DNA from: Hellea sp.
GTDB taxonomy: Bacteria > Pseudomonadota > Alphaproteobacteria > Caulobacterales > Maricaulaceae
Direction: 5' to 3'
Length of the DNA stretch: 64,000 nt
NCBI GenBank assembly: GCA_013002305.1
Contig: JABDKG010000087.1
Location: forward strand, 166,167-230,166
Every line of letters begins with the position of its first letter. Within the stretch, counting starts at the first letter, position 1. Positions 31,511-41,353 of the stretch are shown one piece after another. Under the pieces are notes generated by a model, which was not told the origin of the DNA, did not search any database, and saw only the letters and a list, made by a program, of their open reading frames with translations. The position numbers and the translations under genes are program-made.

Positions 31511-32404
31511 TTAAAGCGCTTCCGCGCCAGAGATAATTTCAATGAGTTCAGATGTAATTTGTGCCTGACGTGTCCGGTTAAAGGTCAGCGTCAACTTATC
31601 GATCATGTCGCCTGCGTTACGTGTCGCATTGTCCATTGCCGTCATTTTAGAACCCATCTCGCCGGCCTGGTTCTCCAAAAGCGCGGTAAAGATTTGGGTA
31701 TTAATATTCCGAGGAAGTAAAACCCTTAGGATTCCCTCTTCGTCGGGCTCGTATGTGTAAAAAGACCCGCCGTTTTCGGCTGCGTCAGCATCGGAACCTT
31801 CTTCAATTCCCGCTGCAGCGGGAATGATGGTTTTGGCAATCGGGTTTTGCGTCATAACATTTTCAAATTCTGAAAAGATCAGCTTACAAACATCAAATTC
31901 ACCGGCTTCAAACATGGCCGTGATTTTTTGCCCTATACCAAGCGCTATGCCGGAATGAATCGTTTTCTCTTCCTTGAGCGATATATATTCAACGATATCG
32001 TCCTCATACAAACGGGACAGCTGTTCCTTGCCTTTTTTGCCGATTAAATAAAGCTTCACAGTCTTGCCGGCCTTTTTAAGAGCAACGATTTCCTCGCGAG
32101 CCTTGCGAACAATATTGGTATTAAATCCGCCGCAAAGTCCTCGATCGGCTGTTGCGACCACCAACAGATATGTTTCGTCCTTACCATTGCCAGTCAGCAT
32201 CGCGGGCGCATCTCCGCCGCCCTGCATAGATTGGGCGAGATTTGCGATTATATTGCTGATACGATCCGAATAAGGCCTCGACTTCTCTGCTGCCTCTTGG
32301 GCCTTACGAAGCTTGGCGGCCGCAACCATTTGCATGGCGCGCGTAATCTTTTGCGTGTTTTTAACGCTTCCGATCCGGTTTTTAAGTTCCTTTAAAGACG
32401 GCAT
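31511..32404 (-). CDS. atpG: ATP synthase F1 subunit gamma
   Basis: The rotor shaft of F1, 297 residues. Starts MPSLKELKNRIGSVKNTQKITRAMQMVAAAKL and ends TFNRTRQAQITSELIEIISGAEAL, both canonical. Residues about 195-220 hold an acidic and glycine-rich insertion (GIEEGSDADAAENGG) in the globular part, of the kind seen in other alphaproteobacteria. It is 21 bases downstream of atpA. Confidence 0.97.
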   Translation of the reverse strand: MPSLKELKNRIGSVKNTQKITRAMQMVAAAKLRKAQEAAEKSRPYSDRISNIIANLAQSMQGGGDAPAMLTGNGKDETYLLVVATADRGLCGGFNTNIVRKAREEIVALKKAGKTVKLYLIGKKGKEQLSRLYEDDIVEYISLKEEKTIHSGIALGIGQKITAMFEAGEFDVCKLIFSEFENVMTQNPIAKTIIPAAAGIEEGSDADAAENGGSFYTYEPDEEGILRVLLPRNINTQIFTALLENQAGEMGSKMTAMDNATRNAGDMIDKLTLTFNRTRQAQITSELIEIISGAEAL

Positions 32405-32425
32405 TGCCGGTTCCCCGTTCCGCTC

Positions 32426-33955
32426 TTAAGCAAAATTCTTGGTGAAATTGTCCAGAGCGGACTTGAGGCGGCCTTCCAAATCGTCAGAAAGTTTCTTTTC
32501 AGACGCAATGTCGGCCAGAATAGAAGAATGTTCAGCATGCAGGTGGGTTAGAAGCTCACTTTCATAGCGGCCGACATTCGTAACAGCGATTCCGTCGAGA
32601 TACCCACGAGTTCCTGCATAAATCACACAAACCTGCTCTTCCACTTGCAACGGAGAATATTGGTCTTGCTTAAGAAGCTCTGTCAGGCGCTCACCACGAG
32701 CCAATAGAGCCTGTGTTGACGCATCAAGGTCTGAACCGAACTGCGCAAAGGCAGCCATTTCCCGGTACTGAGCCAATTCTCCCTTAATCGGGCCAGCAAC
32801 CTGCTTCATTGCTTTAATCTGAGCCGATGATCCAACCCGTGACACGGACAGACCAACGTTCAGCGCCGGACGGATACCTTGGAAGAAAAGATCTGTTTCA
32901 AGGAAAATCTGGCCATCGGTAATTGAAATAACGTTTGTCGGAATAAAGGCCGAAACATCGTTACCTTGAGTTTCGATAATAGGTAGCGCGGTTAATGAAC
33001 CAGCACCCATGTCATCATTCATCTTCGCAGCGCGTTCGAGAAGACGGGAGTGAAGATAGAAAACGTCACCTGGATAAGCTTCGCGGCCCGGAGGACGACG
33101 CAGAAGAAGTGACATTTGACGATATGCAACAGCTTGCTTGGAAAGATCATCATAAATGATCAGGCCATGCATGCCATTGTCGCGGAAGAATTCACCCATT
33201 GCGCAACCGGCAAACGGTGCAAGATATTGAAGCGGCGCCGGTTCAGAGGCTGTTGCGGCGACAATAATGGAGTAGTCCATCGCGCCGTTTTCTTCGAGCG
33301 TTTTTACAAGTTGCGCCACCGTAGAACGCTTCTGCCCGATAACAACATATATACAATAAAGCTTATCATTTTCTCGATCTTCATCAAAAGCGGCCTTCTG
33401 ATTGAGGATCGCATCAACGGCAACGGCGGTTTTACCGGTTTGGCGGTCACCAATGATCAATTCGCGTTGGCCGCGGCCAATTGGGATCAAGGCGTCAATC
33501 GCTTTGATACCAGTCTGCACTGGCTCGTGAACAGATTTGCGCGGGATAATTCCCGGCGCCTTAACATCAACGCGGCGGCGCTCAGTAGATTTGATCGGGC
33601 CTTTGCCGTCAATTGGCTCACCTAGTGGGTTAACAACGCGGCCTAAAAGACCCTTGCCTACAGGAACGTCAACGATCTCGCCAAGGCGCTTAACCGTGTC
33701 GCCTTCCTTAATGCCGCGGTCATCACCAAAAATAACCACACCAACATTGTCGCTTTCCAGATTCAGCGCCATGCCTTTGATCCCGCCTGGAAATTCGACC
33801 ATTTCACCGGCGCGAACATTATCCAAACCGTAAACACGAGCAATACCATCACCAACGGACAGAACTTGGCCGATATCTGAGACTTTGGCTTGCGAATTAA
33901 AGCCTTTGATCTGCTTCTTCAGAATATTGGAAATTTCTGCAGCACGAATATCCAT
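32426..33955 (-). CDS. atpA: ATP synthase F1 subunit alpha
   Basis: The non-catalytic nucleotide-binding subunit, 509 residues. It begins [16 protein letters not shown], the typical membrane-proximal helix that binds the delta subunit. It has the P-loop GDRQTGKT and the sequence [22 protein letters not shown] with the family signature. It is 3 bases from atpH and 21 from atpG, so the five genes form one tight operon. Confidence 0.98.
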   Translation of the reverse strand: MDIRAAEISNILKKQIKGFNSQAKVSDIGQVLSVGDGIARVYGLDNVRAGEMVEFPGGIKGMALNLESDNVGVVIFGDDRGIKEGDTVKRLGEIVDVPVGKGLLGRVVNPLGEPIDGKGPIKSTERRRVDVKAPGIIPRKSVHEPVQTGIKAIDALIPIGRGQRELIIGDRQTGKTAVAVDAILNQKAAFDEDRENDKLYCIYVVIGQKRSTVAQLVKTLEENGAMDYSIIVAATASEPAPLQYLAPFAGCAMGEFFRDNGMHGLIIYDDLSKQAVAYRQMSLLLRRPPGREAYPGDVFYLHSRLLERAAKMNDDMGAGSLTALPIIETQGNDVSAFIPTNVISITDGQIFLETDLFFQGIRPALNVGLSVSRVGSSAQIKAMKQVAGPIKGELAQYREMAAFAQFGSDLDASTQALLARGERLTELLKQDQYSPLQVEEQVCVIYAGTRGYLDGIAVTNVGRYESELLTHLHAEHSSILADIASEKKLSDDLEGRLKSALDNFTKNFA

Positions 33956-33958
33956 AAC

Positions 33959-34516
33959 TTAAACCTCTTTCAGGGCTAATTTGAGATCTTCAAGTTTTGT
34001 CTTGAGAGAACTATCGTAAAGGCGTGATCCGATTTTGACGACAAAGCCGCCCAATAAAGTAGGATCAACCTGTGTTTCTACCGCAACCGTTTTTCCCAAC
34101 GATTTTTTGAGCTCTGATTTGACTTTTGTCAGCTCAGCAGCGGTTAGTTTTTTGGCGCTAATAACTGTCGCGGTTTCTGAGTCCCGCTTATCGGCCAGCT
34201 GCTCTTCGAAAGAGCGAAGCATTGCGGGAATTTCTGAAGCACGACGATTCTTTGCAGCCGTCCCCATAAATTGAGTGATCAACTTGCCAACTTTTGACTT
34301 CATCGCAACAGATTGAACGACGGCTACTTTATCTTCAGTGGCAAACACCGGGTTGGACAAAGCATCACGAAGTGGCCCGCTTCCAGCAAAGACGGACTTC
34401 ATTTTCGCTACGTCTTTTTCAACTGATTTCAATGACTTAGACTCTTCGGCCAGCTCCAGAAGCGCCTGAGCGTATCGTCCGGGTGCTTTGCCGGTAATTA
34501 GGTCTTGAGTTGACAC
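33959..34516 (-). CDS. atpH: ATP synthase F1 subunit delta
   Basis: The peripheral-stalk subunit joining F1 to the b subunits, 185 residues. It has the N-terminal helical bundle (GRYAQALLELAEESKSL) and the C-terminal VDPTLLGGFVVKIGSRLYDSSLKTKL. It is the first gene of the atpHAGDC operon. F0 genes are absent here, in line with the split F0/F1 operons of alphaproteobacteria. Confidence 0.96.
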   Translation of the reverse strand: MSTQDLITGKAPGRYAQALLELAEESKSLKSVEKDVAKMKSVFAGSGPLRDALSNPVFATEDKVAVVQSVAMKSKVGKLITQFMGTAAKNRRASEIPAMLRSFEEQLADKRDSETATVISAKKLTAAELTKVKSELKKSLGKTVAVETQVDPTLLGGFVVKIGSRLYDSSLKTKLEDLKLALKEV

Positions 34517-34582
34517 AAACTTAGATCCGTATCTTGCGCTGGCGGCTTGAAATTATCTTCATCAACAATTCTCAAACCTGTT

Positions 34583-34610
34583 TAATAGAAATGCCTGTTT
34601 TTTAAGCAAA
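34583..34610 (-). promoter_or_regulatory. Candidate promoter of the atp operon
   Basis: On the minus strand TTGCTT (34610-34605) and TATTAA (34588-34583) are 16 bases apart, about 67 bases upstream of atpH. It is the best promoter-like pair in the 197-base gap between the P450 and atpH genes. The call rests on motif resemblance only. Confidence 0.35.
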
Positions 34611-34713
34611 TCCCTGACTCGCGGGGGCTATTAGCATGGGTCTATTTTAAATCCAACCCATCATTCCCTGCGACACAATAGCACCGTAAATTGATGTGAA
34701 AATCTGGGTAATA

Positions 34714-36138
34714 TTAACGCGGCGAAACCCGCATTGGCATGGCGTTTTCAGCTTGGAGCGTGATCCGCATGCGTGGCCAGGGTGGCTTATCGCCTGAATA
34801 TTCAAATTGGTGCTTTCTAAGCAGCAGAGTCGCCATGATAACGGCCTCTTGAAGCGCGAATCTCTGCCCGATACAAACGCGGGGTCCAGTCCCGAACGGT
34901 ATATACTGAAATTTGTGAATTTTTCTCCGGTTCTCACCAAAGAAACGATCAGGCACAAATCCATCCGGATTATCCCATAATTCATAGTGACGGTGCAGCG
35001 CCCATAGATTCAATAAGACATTATCGCCCTCGACAAAATTGCGGTCTTTGAATGCCAAATCTTGCGTAAGCTCTCGAGAAATGAATGGCGCGGGCGGATA
35101 GAGGCGCATCGCCTCTTCAAAACAGGCGATTGTCCACGGCAGATGGTCAGCCCACTTATCGATTGGAACAGTATCGATATTCAGCGCGTCAACTTCGGCC
35201 TCGACTTTCTTCCGTGCGCCCTCGTCCTGACTAAGCAAATATATCATCCAAGTCAGGCCATGAGAGGTCGTCTCATGACCTGCTCCAATAAATGTGACCG
35301 CCTGATCCTGAATTTCCTCATGAGAAAGCGGCGCATGCTCATCGTCTCCAGCATTGAGCAGCAATGTCAGAAAATCCGTTGGCAAGTCCTCATCCTTCTC
35401 CTGCTGCGCTTGGCGTGTCTTCAAAGCTTCGCCTACCCGAGACCAAATCCGCGCCAGAGCCCTCTTGCCTTTAACTTTTGTGAGCCGGGGTAAAAACCCG
35501 GGGAAATTTAAAATGTCGAAAGGATCGGGTTTTCCCATATTCAACAAGACGGTTTCAAAATCTTTGACCTGACCATCTTTATCATCATCAATTTCGCCAG
35601 AGAATAACGCGTCCGATAAAACATGGTAAGTCAAATCAAGCATTGTGCGTGTAAGCTTTATCTCCTCTCCGTCTTTGATACTGCGCGGAAATTCCCGTTC
35701 TATCGTTAGGCGCATACCTTCTGAAAAAGTCCGGATATGCCTCGGCGTAAACATTGGAGTCAAAAGATGACGCATTCGCTTCCAGTCATCTCCTTCTGCT
35801 GCAATTAAACCTGACCGTATTAGCGGCACCAATATGCGCTGCCGAACCCTATTCATTTTTAAGTTTTTATGGTTTTTAACAAATATAAACTGAATGAGCT
35901 CGGGATCGGCAATGTTGAAAAATTCCTGACCGAATAATTTTCCCTGAACACATCCTTGTTCTCGCGATAATTTCCCGGTCGTCTCAATGGGATTACGCAC
36001 CAGCGCTTTCATAAGATCTACATTGTCGCGAAATCCCCAATTTTCATTATCAACATCAATTGGGACAGGAGCCGAGGGAACGAAAACACCTTCCTGAAAC
36101 TCGGGTTCGGGACGAAAGGAATAATCGTGTCTTGCCAT
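34714..36138 (-). CDS. Cytochrome P450
   Basis: A haem monooxygenase of about 474 residues. The I-helix motif is FIGAGHETTSHGL, the ExxR is in EEAMRLYPP, and the haem ligand loop is FGTGPRVCIGQRFAL. The start ATG 36138 (MARHDYSFRPEPEF) has GAGA seven bases upstream. The frame continues to a TTG at 36192 that would add a hydrophobic segment (MRLLIIVLLSYVGLARLF); if real, that would be a membrane anchor, but its codon and context are poor. Similar stand-alone P450s in marine alphaproteobacteria act on fatty acids, alkanes or terpenes. No ferredoxin or reductase is adjacent. It follows priA. Confidence 0.9.
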   Translation of the reverse strand: MARHDYSFRPEPEFQEGVFVPSAPVPIDVDNENWGFRDNVDLMKALVRNPIETTGKLSREQGCVQGKLFGQEFFNIADPELIQFIFVKNHKNLKMNRVRQRILVPLIRSGLIAAEGDDWKRMRHLLTPMFTPRHIRTFSEGMRLTIEREFPRSIKDGEEIKLTRTMLDLTYHVLSDALFSGEIDDDKDGQVKDFETVLLNMGKPDPFDILNFPGFLPRLTKVKGKRALARIWSRVGEALKTRQAQQEKDEDLPTDFLTLLLNAGDDEHAPLSHEEIQDQAVTFIGAGHETTSHGLTWMIYLLSQDEGARKKVEAEVDALNIDTVPIDKWADHLPWTIACFEEAMRLYPPAPFISRELTQDLAFKDRNFVEGDNVLLNLWALHRHYELWDNPDGFVPDRFFGENRRKIHKFQYIPFGTGPRVCIGQRFALQEAVIMATLLLRKHQFEYSGDKPPWPRMRITLQAENAMPMRVSPR

Positions 36139-36203
36139 AAATAATCTCGCTAAGCCTACATATGATAGGAGCACAATGATTAAAAGCCTCAACTGCGCAT
36201 GGC

Positions 36204-38363
36204 TTACATGAAAGATTGAGGGTCTATATCTATCTGCACTTTATATTTGGACGGAGGCCTGATACGGGAGCGCCAGTGCGCCATATAGGCAGACAGGTCG
36301 AGGCTTTGATCTGCCTGCACCAAAATCCGCCGCCGAAATCGTCCACGCAATTTGGCAATCGGCGGTTCGCTTGGGCCTAATATTTCAATGCCTTTGGCTC
36401 TTGGAGCCAAATTTGTAAATTTACGAGCGAGATCTTGCGTTTTATTTTGATCAGGACCTGAAACAATAACGGCAGCCAATCGACCAAATGGTGGCAATCC
36501 CAGCAATTCTCTCATGCCAAGTTCCGCGGCAATAAATCGTTCTCGATCACCCATTGCTAGCGCTTGTAAAGCCTCATGTTCCGGCTGGTGGGTTTGGATG
36601 AGAGCCGTTCCGGGTTTATCCGCACGCCCTGCCCGCCCCGCCACTTGAACCAGGGTTTGAAATGTTCTCTCTCCGGCCCTCGGGTCCCCTCCGACCAGAC
36701 TCAAATCTCCATCCACTACACCGACAAAGGTCAGGCCCGGGAAATTATGGCCTTTAACGACCATTTGCGTTCCTACTAATATGTCAATCTTGCCTTGCTC
36801 CATGCGCTGCATGCGTTCCCGAATTTTCTCCGGATTGCCTGATGTATCTGACGATAAGATTTCAATTTTTGCTTCGGGAAAGTGCCGCCCGGCCTCTTCA
36901 GCTACTCTTTCCACACCCGGACCAACAGACGTCAGGCTGTCTTCGGAATGGCAGGATGGGCATTCTTTTGGCATACGCATCGAAAAACCAGTATGGTGGC
37001 AGATGGCCCTACCGGTTTCCCGATGTTCAACCAACCAGCTATCCGTATCAGGGCTTTTAAGTTTTTCGCCGCAGGCCCGGCATATGATTAATGGCGCATA
37101 ACCTCTACGGTTTAGATAAAGCATGACCTGCTCACCGCGCTCCAAACAGGCTTTCGCCGATTGTATCAGTGGTTCAGATATAAAATCGCCTTTGGCGGGG
37201 GGGTGATCTTTTAAATCGACCAAATCGATATCTGGAAGCGTAACTGCCCCGGGGCGTTCAGGCAGAACCACATGCTCATATCGTCCGTTCCGGGCATTGA
37301 CGAGGCTTTCAAGAGACGGCGTGGCGGATGCTAATATTACTGATGCGTCAGAGAGCTTGGCCCGGACAACCGACATATCACGGGCATTATAAATGACGCC
37401 CTCTTCCTGTTTAAAAGACGTATCATGTTCCTCATCGACCACGATTAGTCCAAGGTTAAGAAACGGCAAATAGAGCGCTGATCGGGCGCCAACCACAAGT
37501 TTGGCGCGGCCATGCGCGACCTCGCGCCAAACACGACGCCGCTCAGCCTCCCCAAGCGCCGAGTGCCAGGGTGCAGGTTCGGCCCCGAAACGGGCCTTGA
37601 ACCTTTTCATGCCCGCTTGCGTAAGGGCAATTTCAGGAACCAGAATTAAAACCTGACGGTTCTGCCGGAGTGCCTGAGCCGCCGCCTCGAAATAAACTTC
37701 TGTTTTACCGGATCCTGTTACGCCGTCGAGAAGCGCGGTCGCAAATTGGTTTCGTTTGACCATCTCAACCAACTTGGCCGCCCCTTCTTTTTGGCTTTGA
37801 GATAATTCGAGGCCGGACAAGTCTGGATCCGGAATATCAAAAGGACCGTCAACGGGTCTTATCTCGGCCCGCAATCCTCCTATATCGGCAAACCCGCGAA
37901 CGACTCCTGCACTGATTGAAGCACGCTCCGCGATCTCGCTGGCGCGAGCCGGGAACGGGCCGCCTTTGTCCATGATAAGTTGCCGGGCCGGAGTTATGCG
38001 CAGGCCCGGTTTTCCCGTCGGAGAAAAATGGGTAACCTCGGGACTGGGATCCAGCGCTTTACGCGCGCTTAAAACCATACGCAAAACCATCCCCATTGGC
38101 GCGCAATTATATCGCGCCGTCCAGGATATAAAATTTAACATTTCCGGCGGCAGCGCACGTGCCGGTTTTTTCTCGGCTACAAATTTAAGCTCTTTGTCGA
38201 AGCCTTTTGCGCCGAGACTGAAGACAACTCCAAGCTTAAACTGCTTACCTATGGGCGCGAAAACAAATTCGCCGGGTTGCAATTCCATGCCGGCTGGCAC
38301 CTCATAATCGAAGGGCTTGTCGACATTGACCGGAAATAAAACTTGTGCGTTTTGCGCAGGCAT
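36204..38363 (-). CDS. priA: Primosomal replication protein N' (replication restart helicase)
   Basis: A 719-residue superfamily 2 helicase that reloads the replisome at stalled forks. It has the N-terminal DNA-binding domain, Walker A GVTGSGKTEVY, the DEEH box VVDEEHD, motif III SATPS, and the C-terminal GRAGRADKPG. The zinc module (residues 428-471) is abnormal. Cysteines 428, 431, 468 and 471 (first zinc site) are kept, but the second site reads S437, T440, C455, T458, losing three of four ligands. The gene diverges from fsa with 54 bases between starts and precedes the P450 gene. Confidence 0.96.
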   Translation of the reverse strand: MPAQNAQVLFPVNVDKPFDYEVPAGMELQPGEFVFAPIGKQFKLGVVFSLGAKGFDKELKFVAEKKPARALPPEMLNFISWTARYNCAPMGMVLRMVLSARKALDPSPEVTHFSPTGKPGLRITPARQLIMDKGGPFPARASEIAERASISAGVVRGFADIGGLRAEIRPVDGPFDIPDPDLSGLELSQSQKEGAAKLVEMVKRNQFATALLDGVTGSGKTEVYFEAAAQALRQNRQVLILVPEIALTQAGMKRFKARFGAEPAPWHSALGEAERRRVWREVAHGRAKLVVGARSALYLPFLNLGLIVVDEEHDTSFKQEEGVIYNARDMSVVRAKLSDASVILASATPSLESLVNARNGRYEHVVLPERPGAVTLPDIDLVDLKDHPPAKGDFISEPLIQSAKACLERGEQVMLYLNRRGYAPLIICRACGEKLKSPDTDSWLVEHRETGRAICHHTGFSMRMPKECPSCHSEDSLTSVGPGVERVAEEAGRHFPEAKIEILSSDTSGNPEKIRERMQRMEQGKIDILVGTQMVVKGHNFPGLTFVGVVDGDLSLVGGDPRAGERTFQTLVQVAGRAGRADKPGTALIQTHQPEHEALQALAMGDRERFIAAELGMRELLGLPPFGRLAAVIVSGPDQNKTQDLARKFTNLAPRAKGIEILGPSEPPIAKLRGRFRRRILVQADQSLDLSAYMAHWRSRIRPPSKYKVQIDIDPQSFM

Positions 38364-38417
38364 ATTCTGTGTTAGGGCCTTTCCAAACGACTCACCATCC
38401 CAATTCGGAGATACATT

Positions 38418-39071
38418 ATGAAATTTTTTGTCGATAGTGCTGATCTTGATCAGATCGCTGAACTTAATGATATTGGATTGGTAGACGGTGTGACAACCAA
38501 CCCTTCTATTATCGCCAAATCTGGGCGTAAATTTAAAGAAGTCATCAAAGAAATTTGCGACTTGGTCGAAGGTCCGGTCAGCGCCGAAGTGACCGCGACA
38601 GCGGCCGATATGATGATCAAGGAAGGCCGCGAACTTAGAAAGATTGCTGGCAATGTTTGCGTGAAACTACCACTCACTATGGATGGACTCAAAGCCTGTT
38701 CGGTGTTGTCACGCGAAGGCACCCCAATCAATCTCACCCTATGTTTCTCGCCCAATCAGGCTTTGCTTGCAGCCAAATGCGGGGCGACGTTCATTTCGCC
38801 TTTTATTGGGCGGTTAGATGACATCACTTTAGACGGGCTTCAGCTGATAGACGATATCCGGATTATATATGACAATTATGGATATGAGACCGAAATTCTC
38901 GCCGCATCAATCCGAAGTGTTAATCATGTCAAAGATTGCGCGCTTATAGGGGCTGACGTCATGACAGCCCCGCCTGGTGTCATCCGCAATCTGGCAAACC
39001 ATCCCTTGACAGATAAAGGACTCGCAGCTTTCCTCAAAGACTGGGAAGGCACCGGTCAATCCATATTGTAA
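38418..39071 (+). CDS. fsa: Transaldolase / fructose-6-phosphate aldolase family
   Basis: A 217-residue small transaldolase of the pentose phosphate pathway type. It starts [16 protein letters not shown] and has [13 protein letters not shown] and the Schiff-base lysine in NVCVKLPLT (about residue 86). The [10 protein letters not shown] and ILAASIR motifs follow. It might be a true transaldolase (Tal, TIGR00875) rather than an aldolase; sequence alone does not decide. GGAG lies seven bases before the ATG. It is divergent from priA. Confidence 0.94.
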   Translation: MKFFVDSADLDQIAELNDIGLVDGVTTNPSIIAKSGRKFKEVIKEICDLVEGPVSAEVTATAADMMIKEGRELRKIAGNVCVKLPLTMDGLKACSVLSREGTPINLTLCFSPNQALLAAKCGATFISPFIGRLDDITLDGLQLIDDIRIIYDNYGYETEILAASIRSVNHVKDCALIGADVMTAPPGVIRNLANHPLTDKGLAAFLKDWEGTGQSIL

Positions 39072-39106
39072 AAAAAACCCCGCCGGAGATCACGTCTCAG
39101 ACGGGG
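39070..39106 (-). terminator. Terminator of the coiled-coil gene
   Basis: On the minus strand CCCCG...CGGGG closes an imperfect stem containing GAGA/TCTC and is followed by a run of eight T (plus-strand A run 39070-39077). It lies 25 bases past the coiled-coil gene stop and abuts the fsa stop, so it can serve both convergent genes. Confidence 0.85.
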
Positions 39107-39130
39107 AAACATCACAGGACGTGATTTGAT

Positions 39131-40393
39131 TTAGCTGCTGTGTTTAAGCCGCGTAACATTCTCTGAATCATCTACGGCTTTGTCTTTGGTAAAGACTTCA
39201 GTCTGTAAAATACTTTGACCTGCACTCACGCCCGTGATCAACGCATATTTCTCGAGCTTGTCACGCATTTGCTGATTCATTTTGCGTAAGATTTCAAAAT
39301 CTTCCAGAGTCTGCGCAAATTTCGTATTTAGCGACTCAAACTCAATTTTAGACTTCGAGACGGCTTTCGCAGAGCGCTCATATTCTTCTGACTTCTGACG
39401 CAGCCTATCTTCAAGAGATTCTGCCCGGTCACGTTCATTGACCAGTGCGTTACGCAGGCTGATAAATTCCTGATCCAAATGGGTCGCCATATTTTCCTTG
39501 ATGCGGATTTGGGTATCGAGCTGATCGATCCGTGTTTTAAGCGCGAGATTCTCCTCATCACGGCGTTTCACAGTGTCATCCGATACATTTTTCTGCGTCT
39601 GAAGTTCATATTTGAGATTTTCAATTTGTCCTGATTGCTCTACAAATCTGGCTTTCAGATCACCATAATCTGCCCGAAGATTTTTAAGTTCAACGGTTGC
39701 TTGATCGCTAAGCGCGGTTTTCTGATTATATTTCTCATTAATCTCATCAAGCGTATTTCGAAGTTCGACAATCTGACGTTCGCGCTGCGCCAATTCAGCT
39801 GTTTGCCCGTCCAAACGATCTTGCATTTTGTCGATCGTATTCTCATTGTGGCTAAGCTTGTCTTCCGCCGTCTGAAACTTTGCCGTCAGCGCCCGTATCG
39901 TACGTTCATGACTGGCGTTCTGCGCAACGATATTGGCTTCTTGATCACGCGCAGCCGCGAGACTTGCCTTGGCTTGTTCTAGATGAGACCGCGTTTCGGC
40001 GTGCCGGCGTTCTAGATCAGCGAGCTTATTTTCCAGCTCGTGGGACCAGCTCGATTTTTGCGCGAATTTGGACTCTATCTCAGCAATGCTTTTACCAAGT
40101 ATCCGATTGTCAGCCTGAACGCGACGTAACGCTTTCAGATCAAGTTCCATTTTTGACAAGGCGCTATTGAGTATCGAGATGCGTTTAATCGCGGAATGCT
40201 GCTTGGCAGCGCTGTCGCGCAGGTCGGCTGCAAAATGTTCCATTGCGGTTCGCGCATATTCCATATCATCGACATCAGGAATGGTTGTGGATATGACGGG
40301 ATTTGTTTCCACGGCTTTTGCTTCTGGAGGCGCAATCCGCTCTAACGTATTAAAATCTCGGGAATCGGTTTTCCCTTTACCAAATAATCCCAT
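39131..40393 (-). CDS. Long coiled-coil protein of unknown function
   Basis: A 420-residue protein with no signal peptide or membrane segment. A short head (MGLFGKGKTDSRDFNTLE...) and a flexible stretch to about residue 50 are followed by an almost unbroken coiled coil to about 385, with heptads full of E, K, R, L and Q. A short tail ends the protein. GGGAG lies six bases before the ATG. A perfect TTAA-N7-TTAA box lies 38 bases upstream of the start. The layout recalls bacterial intermediate-filament-like proteins such as crescentin, but coiled coils look alike and I see no sequence proof. Cytoskeletal or polar scaffold roles are possible. Confidence 0.75.
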   Translation of the reverse strand: MGLFGKGKTDSRDFNTLERIAPPEAKAVETNPVISTTIPDVDDMEYARTAMEHFAADLRDSAAKQHSAIKRISILNSALSKMELDLKALRRVQADNRILGKSIAEIESKFAQKSSWSHELENKLADLERRHAETRSHLEQAKASLAAARDQEANIVAQNASHERTIRALTAKFQTAEDKLSHNENTIDKMQDRLDGQTAELAQRERQIVELRNTLDEINEKYNQKTALSDQATVELKNLRADYGDLKARFVEQSGQIENLKYELQTQKNVSDDTVKRRDEENLALKTRIDQLDTQIRIKENMATHLDQEFISLRNALVNERDRAESLEDRLRQKSEEYERSAKAVSKSKIEFESLNTKFAQTLEDFEILRKMNQQMRDKLEKYALITGVSAGQSILQTEVFTKDKAVDDSENVTRLKHSS

Positions 40394-40430
40394 TCGTAGC
40401 TCCCATTCACCGTCGCCTTTAGTCAGCGAC

Positions 40431-40445
40431 TTAATAAACTCTTAA
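40431..40445. promoter_or_regulatory. CtrA-type binding box TTAA-N7-TTAA
   Basis: TTAA (40431-40434), seven bases, TTAA (40442-40445) is an exact match to the full CtrA site of Caulobacter and relatives. It lies 38 bases upstream of the coiled-coil gene start and 131 bases upstream of the divergent permease start. This is the only intergenic match I found in the window. Confidence 0.5.
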
Positions 40446-40576
40446 TGAATTCTTAGACTCTGTAATGAGATTCGCAATCAGCTCAAATACAGAAACTAGG
40501 ATAATCCACAACTTCTTGGGTCGGTTTGACTCGAATTCCAGTTGGACTTTTGTACCGACTCGGCTTCGAAAGCCTG

Positions 40577-41353
40577 ATGCCATTTTCAATTATCATGCTG
40601 CTGGCTGCCCTAATTACCGCTTGTATATCCGGAATATTTGGGATGGCGGGCGGCATGGTATTTATGGCCGTTATCACAATATATTTAGGTGTATCGGAAG
40701 CGATGGTGGTTCATGGCGCGGTGCAAAGCATGTCAAATTCTTACCGCTCTTATTTGTTGCATACATTTATCCGCTGGGATGTTCTAGGGTTTCACCTTAT
40801 AGGTGCCCTGCCTGTGATAATCGTGTTGGTTTTTGTATCTTTTGCCCCGGACAAGAGACTTTTATTTGTGGCTTTAGGCCTGCTGCCATTCTTATTGTGG
40901 CTGCCCCGAGGATGGTTTCAGGGCGATGCGGAAAAACCCAGCCACGCAATCCTCTGTGGCTCGATGATTATGACTTTAAATGTGACAGCCGGCGTTGCAG
41001 GTCCAGCGCTTGATTTCTTCTACATCAAAACGAAAATGACCCGACATCAAATCGTTGCAACCAAGGCTGTTACCATGTTTTTGTCCCATATGGTCAAGAT
41101 CGCTTACTTCGGAATCCCACTTATTCTAGCTTGCGGAACAGGCACATTGCCAGCTTGGTGGGTGTTTGCACTGGCCCTGCCCTGCGTCATGATTGGGACA
41201 TTTGGCGGAACACGGGTTTTGCACCGCCTGAATGATATAAATTTTAAATACTACACTAAATATCTGGTAACCGCGGTCGGCATTTATTACTTGTGCAGAG
41301 CCGCTGGATATTTAGGGGGGGTCGGGTCGCTTTTGCGAGAATGCCAGCTATAA
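40577..41353 (+). CDS. TauE/SafE (TSUP) family membrane permease
   Basis: A protein of about 258 residues with eight likely membrane segments. SGIFGMAGGMVFMAVITIYLG is the conserved first repeat of the family. The start ATG 40577 (MPFSIIMLLAAL) is preferred over the in-frame TTG at 40526, which would add 17 non-hydrophobic residues. The family exports sulfite, sulfoacetate or other anions; the substrate is unknown here. Its last 67 bases overlap the convergent EamA gene, so both C-terminal tails are written in the same DNA. Confidence 0.85.
   Translation: MPFSIIMLLAALITACISGIFGMAGGMVFMAVITIYLGVSEAMVVHGAVQSMSNSYRSYLLHTFIRWDVLGFHLIGALPVIIVLVFVSFAPDKRLLFVALGLLPFLLWLPRGWFQGDAEKPSHAILCGSMIMTLNVTAGVAGPALDFFYIKTKMTRHQIVATKAVTMFLSHMVKIAYFGIPLILACGTGTLPAWWVFALALPCVMIGTFGGTRVLHRLNDINFKYYTKYLVTAVGIYYLCRAAGYLGGVGSLLRECQL

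Noticed and set aside
34714-36192. Membrane-anchored P450 starting at TTG 36192
   Set aside because: The hydrophobic extension depends on a rare start codon 12 bases after priA; ATG 36138 with GAGA upstream gives a normal soluble bacterial P450.
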